DNA from: Apostichopus japonicus
Taxonomy: Eukaryota; Echinodermata; Holothuroidea; Aspidochirotida; Stichopodidae
Assembly (NCBI RefSeq): GCF_037975245.1
Contig: NC_092572.1
Span: 5,105,501 to 5,169,500 of the forward strand
DNA: 64,000 bases
Reading direction: 5' to 3'
Positions 50,001 to 62,000 of this stretch are shown here, piece by piece (position 1 is the first letter of the stretch; each line of letters starts with the position of its first letter). A model generated the notes under the pieces. The model saw only the letters and a list, made by a program, of their open reading frames with translations. It was not told the DNA's origin and did no database searches. The translations under genes and the position numbers were made by a program.

Positions 50001-53000
50001 TTTTTTCTACCAAACGACCATTAATTAGCGATTTACTAATCAGCATAATTGTAACTGGTATTGAGATGTATACTTCTATTCCATCAAACTATCTATTCCC
50101 ACCCCCCCCCACCTTCCCCACCACCTCCTCACAAACCCACCCTCATCCCTGCAGACAATCCATAAAGGCAAATATAACAAATGTTTAGGATAAGAAATAC
50201 TCTTACCAAGTCTAAAGAGGGCAGCACATTCTTCGCAGAGAGAGAAGTCGCTAGACCATGATGCTTTCGGATCCTTCCCTGGCGACGTGCTCCCACAGCT
50301 TCTACACTTGACACACCGTGAACATATCTTGACAGAAAATACAAAATCCGACGATAAACTACCAAGTGTATCGGAATCAATAAACATTAAGAGATATTAT
50401 TAACTTCAGCTTTCAGTATTCCACTCCAGGTACACCAAGAAAACAAAATTACTTTTTTGGTTTGAATAACATTACAAATTGAGTTGTGGCTTTGAATAAA
50501 TAAATTTTAACGCTTACCCATATTCTCCGTCGCTTAGACTTCTTTGTGGGGTAGTTTGGACCGAGACATTCTGCGTGATAGCATGTGTGACACTTGTCAC
50601 ATGTTAACAACTGGAGAGAGAAATGCATAAAGATTCTATACTATCGGTATGAGAGTGTGAAACACTGAAACATGTTGGATCTATGTTTAACAAAGCTCTG
50701 TACTTGATTTCACCTTTAAAAGGTTCAGAAGTGCACTCAGAGATTTCATTTCTGCAAGATGCTGCTATCCTGTATCAATCAACTTCAACCACGTGTCAAA
50801 TACACAACCTTGTGTTGTTCATTTTATTTATTCTTTTGCTTTTGTTGTGCATTGAAAGCTTTCTACTTTCCAAATGCTTTCCAAACTGCCTCTTTTCTTC
50901 TCAATACCAACTTCCTCCATTAGTTCTCCCTCATGCATCACTTTCTGCTGATAAAACCTAGCTTTCTAGTCAACACACAATTCATATCTTACAGTACACA
51001 TAACATTCTATCATCAATGAATACCTCAGGCATCACTGTCTGCTGATAAAACCTAGCTTTGTAGTCAACACACAATTCACATCATACAGTACACATCAAT
51101 GACTATCTTCCTAGCTGTTTCCATAGTAACCTACACTTCCTTTCAATAGAATTCTGCACATTTGAGAGCACTATTTTGTGCTACAGAGTACATTCAATGC
51201 CAGCCCTGCTAGCTAACTGCTCCATATCTTACTTTGGTGTTCACACTGCAAGTTTTTGAATCAACATTACAGTCAACCATTCAACATCAACCAAAATACT
51301 CTGGCATCGTACACAAATCATTGTTCTTAGAAAGTTCTTGGCTGCATAGTTGTCAAAATCTTTGACCTTATATTTTATTGATCATTTTCCATCAGAGCTT
51401 GAGAAGAAACATTGGAGACATTGATGTGACGGTTCAAAAATGCAAAAATTAAAATAAACCCCACCCCCCCTCCCAAAAAAAAAAAAAAAATTGTAATGTG
51501 AATCCCTAGCCAACTGTTTCCATGGTAACATACCTTGTTTTGTCGTCCACATACATTGCACACCTTACAGTTTCTACAGCACCAGTTTTCCCTGTTCTCA
51601 TTCTCTAGGGGATGGTCCTCTCCCTCGAGACAGAACTCGTGAAAACCCTCGCAGCACACGTTACAGTAGAGTAGCTGTAGGCCAACAAAATATATATCAG
51701 AGGAATGTGACCACAAATCTAAAGATGCTATTATCCAGCATCATATCCAGTTTTTCTCAGAAGAGGGAGTCTGGGAATCGAGTATCAGCAGATACCGATA
51801 TTACAGTTACTAAATCAATAGTCGTGCATAAGACAACACCTGTGCATTGTATGGAAGGCCAGCTTACTACATGGCATTACTAACACAGCACTAACATTTC
51901 TAAACTTTGTACCTTGGTTTGAGTAAAGTTATATTTGCAAGTAAAATTCAGTGCAAAAAAATTTAAAAATTTAAAAATTCAATAGAAGAGGTCACCTGCC
52001 TGGATCCACGCCCTGGTATCCAACTCGTATTCCCAGTATAACAACTGAAGAATTTCTGTTGCTTTCAACAGAAATTATATAGGCCAACTAAAATGGATAC
52101 AATTTTTGCTTATTTAGAATCAGTATGCAATCAGAAAATTCCAACTCAAATAAAGATAACAGATATGTTGCAAATAAAATTTAAGTCAATAGGAGACCAA
52201 AAAAGATTGGTTAAAAGGTCATGTTGTTAATGATTGGTTGATAGACCTGTAGAAAAGCCTCATAATGACGCGAGTAAATTTATGTCAAAATTCTTACATC
52301 GTGCTTTCCCAAGCTGCCGCATAAGAAGCACACGATCCGAGGTATAAATGGCTCAGATGAAATCAGCGACACTCCCTGCCTCCAAAGAACATCCATTTCA
52401 AAGTTTTCCTGCGAGGAGAAATAGAACAAACACAACAGTCAGACTCATCAATGATATCTACTGCATGATTATTGTATAGAGCGTGGTGGCCAATTGGCTA
52501 AGGCGTCAGACTCGTGATCCAAGGATTGCCGGTTCGATTCCTGCCTAGTTCATTACGTTGTGTCCTTGGGCAAGATGCTTTATCTCACATGCCTCTCTCC
52601 ACCCAGGGGTTTAATGGGTACCTGTGAGGTAACTTGTCTTTGGGCCCAGTATATAACTGCTGCCGACTGGAGGGATTGTCTCTGGGACAGGTTATCACTG
52701 ACCAGGGGTAATATAACTTCTGTAAAGCGCTTTGAGACCTATCGCTGGTATAAAGCGCTATATAAAAAGCAAATATTAAATATTATTAGAGGGGCCTGAC
52801 ATTTCCATCCCATCAACAAAAATAGATGAACGACACATGCAACTTGGAAGGACGACTTATTTCGAACATTGAGCGATGAACAGAGTCAAACTATTTTCTT
52901 CCGGTAATCACCCCTAACAGTCCATCTTAACAGAGAACCAATGTGGATGCAACGCTATCACACCTGCTAGGATAAAAAACTCAGGACATCTAACTGTACA

Positions 53001-56000
53001 ATGTCTTAAAGTTTTGAATTTCTGAGTAATGTTTGCTTTGTTTTTCCCCCAAGAATGACACCTCTTTCCAGTTATAAGGAGGGTGGTGGAACCTGCTGCC
53101 TGGCACTCTTTTTATTACAAAAGTGATCAAATAAACTACATGGATGATTGAAACAAGGAATTCTAGGAGAGGTTCTTCTAAATATGTGTTATCAATTTTC
53201 TTTTTCTCCCATCGTTTTAAATCTGTGACTGTGGGCTACCCTCGTTCTGAATTAACTCCCCAATGCAATCAACTATTTACACCCATTTCCACATATTAAG
53301 TACCCCATAATCTCCTCCTCTCCACCACACAGATATTCCAGACAACATACAAGATGATATAATCCTATTTTGCAAGGTGCCAAAGTGTCTGAATTTAAAA
53401 CTTGAAAAATACTTTACTACTCACAACTATATTAATTGCAAATAGCATTTGCAATATTTGTCAATATCGAAATAGCATTGAAAAATGTATCGAAATAAAA
53501 CTTTAAAACACTGTCTTAAGAACAAAGAGAGGACGACTCACCAGAAAGTTGATCTTTATGAGATGCTTCTCAGGTTTCTTCGGCGGAATCATTTCCATCT
53601 GAGGTCGTTGGAATGTCGCTACCGTTGTGGTCAATACCGAGCCTTTCGGTTTATTCTGGGGAGCGTTGCTCTTTACTTGGACGGATGACGCGCTTACAGC
53701 CAGCCTTGTGATTGGTCGTCGATCAATTGCGACATCCTGAAAAAGATTAGTTCAAACGTCTTCTGAATTTGGCCGCGAGGTATTCATCCCATAAAGAGAC
53801 TCATTTCTAAACCTCGGTCGCACATTGCCTTGACTGAACACGACCAGACTAGATGCGACCATTGGGACCTAGTTTTCCATTTTGGTCAAGACCCTCTAGT
53901 TTTACAACTGACCCCACTGACAAGCTGGTGATTTGTTAACAATCAGTGTAACATGTGTTAACAATCCATGTTAACAATGATGTTAACAATGCTGTAACAC
54001 TGACAAAACTGCTGATTGTTCAAATAAAATGTTTCTTGTTAACAAAGAGTGCTACTTTAAGTAACATGGAAACTTGCTTCCCTGTGATTGGATTACATTT
54101 GTTACAACTAGCTAGTTTTAGTCGTGTATAACCGCACACTGTCCAGTTCAGCCAGTAAGTAAAACATTCCATTCCGAGTTTCCCTAAAACTGACAAAAAT
54201 CTTGAACCTAGCCTTAAAGTTAAAGTTGAACGTATACAGCCTTGTTCAAGGTTCTCTCACACAACTTTACAACACTAATCATTGGTAAATTCTCACACCC
54301 ACACATAACCGAAGTGTACGCAATACAAGCAATCCCTCCCGGGGCACTATAGCGCACAACAACTACGTGTGCCCTGGGGGACTTCCCATAGGATACAGCC
54401 ACAGACCGGGTCACGCAACTATACTTACAAGTTATCTCGCAAGTCCCCAATAGTGCACATGGCTTATGAGAGGCAATGGAGATTAAGTGCCTTGCCCAAG
54501 CACACAACGTCATGATCTGGCCAGGACTTGAACCTGCAAACCTTAGATTGCCAGTCTATTGCCTTAACCACTCGACCACAACACTCTCATCAGCACATGC
54601 TCCTGCACACTGAACCTTTGGCGTGACATTGATGATATGAGGATAGGCTGGCAGTGTGCATGTGTGTAGGAGCATGTACAGTGTGGAGCTGTATTTAAAA
54701 ACTCACTACTACTCACTGTAAGCAACTGACCGGGCTTTTCATAGCAAAATTAATAAGCCAATATTCTACTTTTTTCATACGGTTCACTAAAGTAATGCAA
54801 ACTTTACCACATAATATTACTCTCTAACGAGGGTTGCAATTAACAGTGAATAGGCCTTACAAGGTAACAAGACAACCTTTTTGCCCTAATTAATGTGTGC
54901 AAACTATAAAGAGCCACGGTTTCAGATCTTTTGATTATTATCAAGTTATGAGAATATTAAGGCTGTGTACACACAGACTTAAAAACACAATCTTTGCAAT
55001 TAACAGTGAATGGGCCTTACAAGGTAATGGCAAGACAACTTTGCCCTAATTAATGTGTGAAAATTATATAAAGAGCTACAGTTTCAGATCTTTTTATTAT
55101 TATCAAATTATGAGAATATTAAGGCTGTGTACACAAAAACTTCTATACACAATCCTTGCATTTTGAAAAGTGCAAAGAGCAATTTCTCAAACCAATAATT
55201 CTGGTAAATGCCTAATCAGTTACTCCCTAACGAAATCCTTGAAGAATAACAAAACTCTCACCCCTCTCTCATCCCCAATCTCTCACCCCCAAATCTCTCA
55301 CAGAGTTGTTGACAATTGACAATTCATAATCATGGACGTTAAATATGAATGTAAGAGACTGACTTCGGTCAGCTTGCAGCTTTGATAAGCCAATGAGGCT
55401 TCTTCGCGAGTTCCTGCTTGCAGGAGGATCTAAAATACATAAACTCTCACCCCAGAAACGTCCTTCATTCTGACCACTTTCCGATTCGTAGGGAGCTTGA
55501 CGCGGGTCTTCCTTGGGGGCTCTGTGGCCTGCGCAGAGGCGTAGGAGGAGAAAATATTTCCCTGGGGTTGATGGATGGGTGGTGAGGTCATAATGCCGTC
55601 CAAGGGACTATTAATTGGCGGTGAGGTCAACTGGTGAGGTAGTAGAGGAACGAAGTTGTCCAAGTTCGATGGCAGCGAATTTCTCTGAATCTGTAGCATG
55701 TTCTTTCTGTTTGCTCGTCGGATGACATTTCCCACCCGTCCTCCTGCCCCTCCGTCTTGTATGTTCTCCTGACCCTTTGCCCGCAGCGAAACTTTCATAT
55801 TTTTGCAACGGCGCATGCTGAGAGCAAAGGAAAGAATCACCAGAAAGATGTTATAGGACAACAATCGAGGCCACATATGGAAGGCATTAAAGATCAAAGG
55901 CACCCATTTGACTTTGAAGTGTGACAGAACATTAGAAATAATATGTGCAGTCCAGGTTGTATTGTATAGCACATTTAAGTTTTGTGAAATGGCATTTTAA

Positions 56001-59000
56001 ACAGCTGAGATTCGTCAAATTAAAGTGTGTGTGGACTGTATAGTCTAATTAACAGACCACACTTCAGATACATTAGTTCCTCAGATGTTACACAGATATC
56101 AATGGGAATATCCGTTATATCCGTTATAATACAGAAAGGTGTAGTCTTCTTACGCCAAGTAAGTTGGGTCGTGTTTAGACCCATACAACATCCTTAATCC
56201 AGTCGTTTCCATTTGGTTGCTGAATTCATTTGGTTGCTGAATTATGGCAAATTTACCAAACCTTCCAATTCAAATCTTTGAAGAAGATCCTGCTAGGATC
56301 GAAACATCAGGCCAACTTACTTTTACACATTCTCCTACACAGGCTCTCTAGTAGATAAGCAGTTTGCTAACAGTTTTATTTTAATTCAAAACTAAAAACG
56401 ATCAACTTAACACCACATACATTTCTAAAAGGTTATACATAATTCCATCAAATTCTTGAATTTTCCACTCAGATTCTTTCTGACATTCAGTATGCAAAAG
56501 TAAAATTGTAAACTGAAGATTTTATTCAACTTTCTTCTTTTTAATAAATGATAAAATGATTAATGAATGATGACTAGCTACAATAATGAACTCTACTCTT
56601 GCGAGATAGCTTTAACCGATGAAAAAACAAAGCAGTTATAAAGAAGGTATTTAATCTCATTTTGATAAATTTTTCAATGAAATTTGATGCCCATTTCTCA
56701 TAAAAATATTGGCAACTAGATGGATTAGTCTAATTTTGTTTCAAAGGATAACAAAATTGTAGAAAATATATAATTTTCCAATTTAACAGTGTTAAGCACT
56801 ACAATGCAGAAGGTTTGGGCCATGCAATATGGAGCACAGAATCAAACATGTGAAGAACTTGCACAGGGGACCTTAATGTGATCAGTAACACTTCTTTTGA
56901 GTAACACTTGGTAAGATCGGAAAAATGTCAAAACAAACCCTAAAAGGCTACTTTTCTTCATGGGGGGGGGGGGGGTGGGGGTGGTTATTGCTGTTTAATT
57001 TCCCTTTCAGAGTAAAAGGTTTACAGATCTCTAGCCATATCACACCTAAGCATATTCTACATCTCCTAATAAAATGGTATCTCACTGATATTCCAAAGAT
57101 GTGAAAACTTCAAAGAGAACACAGGTGATAAATGCATCCAGTGGTTGTGTACATCTTGTATGTAAACTGAAACCGAAACTAAAGTAACAGTGTCTTATTA
57201 ACGGCAGGAAGGGAGGGAAGTGATAGGAATACGGACGGTAAGATTGCCGTTGGTGCCGTTGGTTAATTCCAGCCCAGATCAAAGTACTCACTTGCACGCC
57301 TGTTTCTTGGTGCCCGGTCCTCCGTACTTCTTCATGTCCCTGAAAAGACAAAATGAAAGCAATTTTGTCACAAATTGTGAAAGGGAAGTGAAATTTCAAG
57401 ACCACAAAATGCTTTCCAGATTAGAAACAAACAAAGACGACGAACGAAACCGATTATGTCAGTAGAAAGGCATAACCTGATTGAGTGATTTCAAAGACCA
57501 ATGCTTCCTCACCCCAGCACACCTCCATCATAACAATGTACTTCTATCCATCAGCATTCTGTTTCACCATTGACACAATTTTAAGTTCTTGTATGCAGAA
57601 CACTGTTTGTCGTGGGGGGAGGGGGTGAGGCCAAGGGAGTGGAAATACTGTAATTTTTTTAGTGTTCAAAATTATGTATAGCCATTTTGGAGGTTCTGAA
57701 TTTCCTCTATTATTAAGTACTATGGTTGCTGATTGCTGTGAAAACACAACTATACATCATCAGACTTGTATATTAATTGGACCTTTTTTGCTATGATAAA
57801 TTATTCCCTGAGGAGGAGGGAGGCGGGAGGGAGGAGGTAGGGAGGAGGGAGGGAGGAGGTAGGAGGGAGGAGGAAGAGAGAGGAGGTAGGAGGGAGGAGA
57901 GTGGAGGGAGGAAGGGAGGAGGTAGGGAGGAGGTAGGAGGTAGGAGGGAGGAGAGTGGAGGGAGGAAGGGAGGAGGTAGGGAGGAGGTAGGAGGTAGGAG
58001 GGAGGAGAGTGGAGGGAGGAAGGGAGGAGGTAGGGAGGAGGCAGGAGGGAGGAGGGAGGAGGGAGGAGGGAGGAGGGATAGAAACTTGACTCAATTTTGA
58101 GGTCCTGTCAGACCAATGTAATTTTAGTTTTAGTTTTTTTATCCATTTCCTCTTTACTCTCCATTTCGTAGTAGTAGTAGCAGCTGTGTGTGTTCAACAT
58201 TTCTTTCTTTCTGTTATTCGATGTTTTCTATTTATCAATAGTCAAATCAAAATCAAAATCAAATCAAATCAAACTTTTCATCTCAAACAAACTTACTTGC
58301 AGCTGTCACAAACTTGACAGTTTTCTGTGATCATACAACCCTCGCACACCCCACAGCGAACGGTCCTTTTCATCGACTTCCCGCTCTGGTTCTTGATTTT
58401 CGGTTCGAAATCTCCGCCTGGAAAATTCGGTTCCATCCAGTAATCCCCAGCGTACTTTTTCGACTGATGCCTGCCGGCTCGCATCGGTGACGTTAATCTC
58501 TTGCCTTGAAGATTAGAAACAAAAGCTCATCTTTTGAGTGGTGAAAACTGACAACGTTTTTGAAAATAACTTTTTGTTTAAAATGTCTCATTGAACAAAA
58601 AGAAGTATAGCAGATCAAATCTAGCATAAATGCAAACTTAAATAAAGGCATATCCATGACGTTGCTGGGAATAAAAGTGATTGTTATTAAAGTTAAGATG
58701 AACATTTATGATGAACATTTCCATATTTTTTTTCATTTTCATTTGGGGGAGGGGTGGGGGGGACAGTAAAATATGTTTATTTTACCTTACCTTTTTAAAA
58801 TAATATAAAAAATATTTAACATTGCCAAAGTTTTCCCCCATTTACCCAATGCTAACTGCTCACCACTCAACTCTGTGATGTCATCTGGGCCATACTGAGC
58901 GGGGCTCTGTCGCAGTGCCACCGCTGCCCTCCGACAGACGTGCTTTATTCTTGGACCGCCTGCACCCCTGATGATTATTTGTTTCACTGCAATTTCTTTC

Positions 59001-62000
59001 TTCTGCATAGAAACAGAAAACAAAGTAAATAAACAATATGGGCACCAAATTAATCTTGCAGGTCACAGTGAAATTTTGCACACAGCAGGGATTGACTCAA
59101 CGCATAAAAGAATGTTCACACCTACTATGAATACAAAATGGAAAATACAACATTATATTGGAAATAATAATAATAATCATAATACAATGGGTTTATGTAG
59201 TGTCAAACCATAAACAAGAAGTAGTTGCCCTAGGCGCTTAACAAAACTAGTCAATCTCAATCAAAGGAACAAGGAAAGAAATGAGTCTTTAGGTAACTCA
59301 TAAACGTAGAAAGTTAAGATCAATATCTAACATGGTCTGGTAGCTGGTTCCACAGATAAGGAGCAGAGTAGTTCAAACATCAGGTCAATCCATGCCAAAT
59401 CAACAGTGGCCTCCACGTTCAACTATCTCAGAATCGCCTGAAATTGATATGGTGTCTTGCCATATGTCTCAAAGGATGAAATTGGGCAAAAAAAAATGTG
59501 GAAAACTTTTGGTTGCTAGGATACGGCCCCGCCTAGCTACCAAATCCAGATTGCATTTTAAGAGCCCTAAATTTGTGTCAAGTCTGGAGGCATCTTTTGC
59601 ATAAATGTAAAGTATTTTATGTCTGGTATTGCAGATATTGTGGAAGACATGTGACCAGTCTTCGAATTTAGCTAATTTTGAGGAAAATTTACGGTACGTA
59701 ATTAACATGTGATAGGGGCCTTTTCTGGCCCTACTTTGAGTGTGCTCAATATTCACAAACAAAGGCATGTTTGAGTTTTAATCTGCATAGGATCCTTGTC
59801 CTTGTCGATGTGGAATCGACCCAAAAACCTGTTGATTTGGCATGGATTGACCTATATGCATATATGCTTTAAAGCATGGATTGGGAAGAGAATGGTAGGC
59901 CTTGGCAGAGGAATAAAGACAACAGGCAGGAGATATAGGGAGAGATTACCTGTGAGATATATACAGACTGTTCCAAATCATGAGCACAGAAAGTTAGCAG
60001 GAGAATTGAAATTTAAATTTGTCACTAATAGGAAGCCAGTCCTACATATTCATTGTTCATCTGTATTATTGAAATAGTCAATTACAAGGAGACCCCATAT
60101 AAAATGTCCACAGAGAATGTATATTTCGTGTTTTTGGAAATCCATTATTCAGTGATATTCATTTATCTCTATTGCTTTACTGATGAAGAAAAAACCTCAC
60201 TCTAAGGTTCCACTTCTCGGATTAATCGGGTTTGGCAAACCTCACAGACCCAAAAATGAAATTGAGAACTTATCTAAGTGAAATGAATAAGTTTCAAAAT
60301 TGTGTATCTTAGCAACAGAACCAGTTATCAAAATGACAGTTGATCCGAATGTATATCGTTTTATTTGCAGCTGCATTACAGTGAGTATAAATCTTTGACT
60401 TTGTTAACTCTTTAAAAGTTTAAAATAGTTTTCTACAAACCCCTGGTTTCTTCTCCTCTTCTGGTGAGCGGTCTGCTCTTTGTGCTTCCGCCATCTGTTT
60501 GTAGACTGTAGGGGAAAAGGAAGATGACAAATTGACTTCAAGTTTCTGAACCCTGTAAAGTGATTTACTGTACCCCTCACCCCTCCTTGCTTAAACACCC
60601 ACCCCTCCCAAACATCTGGCTGTGATCACAAATTCACAACCAGCAGCTCAATGAAGTGAAAAAAAATATACACATGGAATGAAGTACAGTCTATAGGCCT
60701 GAAAAATTAACAAAACCTTGGCTAACACTGAAAACAATATGAGCAACCAGATATCAGTGTTACAATGCCATAGACTGTATAGTTAAAATATAAGCGTAGG
60801 AGTTGGAAGTCTTAGCAATGATTTTGTTCAGGTACTAGTTCTGCGAAATGTTCAAAATTTCCATATTCTGGAATATATACCAATATTGTCACACCCATCT
60901 TGAAATATTGTCAAAACTGCCAATCCTTATTTAAAAGCAAATTTAAGGGGCAGCTAGTCCTGTTCCATGCAGTGTTACACTCTACTGCGATTCAGGCAGT
61001 ATACATATTTTTAATCGTGTGCATTTTTAAATCTTAAATTTTTAATTTTTTTATTATCCGTTTTGCATTCTAACAAAAGTACAACAAATTCAAATAAAGT
61101 TACAAATTGTCTGGAAAGTACAAAATATCATCATGTTTCTTGATTTTGTGAAAGCCTTTTCGGCTGGTACCAACCTGCTTCTTGGACTCGTTTAGATTCT
61201 GATGGGCTCTGAAGCAGCCTTGACTTTTGACTACTTCCTGGGGTGACTCTCTGACGTTTGTTATCAGGTGTCCCTTTATGTTTGTCTCCACTCTCGAGAT
61301 TCCCCTCGTCGGTGACCTTTGACCTTTCACTCACCGGCGTCGAAAGACATGCTGAGTCCTGCCTCTCGGGAGATGACAACTCCAGTTCTCCTTCATCCTC
61401 GGCGTCGAGGGTCTGCTGCAAGTTCTCAGGACTCTCCTGTCCAATCTCTAGCTTCACACTCTGGTCATCCTCATCAGAACTTCGCGACCCCTTCTTCCTC
61501 TTCTTCCCTTTCCTGCGATGTTTTCCGATCGCCGAAACTTTTGCCTTCCGAAGGATTTTGGAAGCGACTTGCTGATTATAGGCATCTTTCTTCCCAGCCC
61601 AGGAAGGCTTGCCTTTCCCAACCCCCATGGAGAACTTGTTCTCCAGTTCTGAGCCGCCGTACAGGGGCAGGCTGAAAGGGGGGACGGAATGCAAGGAGGC
61701 GGGTGACTTTGAATGGATTACTTTCAGTGAAACTTCGCTTTCCTCGTCCAAATTCAATTCCAACTTGGGAACTTTAATTTGAGGAGTCCTTTGATCTTTG
61801 GCAGCTTTGACCTTCTCTGGGGTACTCAAAGCTGATTTCTTTAATTTCAGATTTAGACCTTTTCGCTTCCTTATTCCCTTGAAACTTTTGACACCTTTAC
61901 CTACTTTACTCACATCAACTTTAGCAGTGACAGTTTTCTTAAGCTGTTTCTTGGCTTTCATCTCCTGATCTGCTAACTTTCTGCCCTTTAATTTCTTCCC

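Noticed and set aside
57777..58100. Gly/Arg/Glu-rich open frame
   Set aside because: It is a GGA minisatellite without stops; there is no splice or start support.
58498..58504. Alternative acceptor GGCAAG|AGATT for the first CXXC exon
   Set aside because: It would start the exon in the wrong phase after the preceding donor; TTCAAG|GC gives the correct frame.
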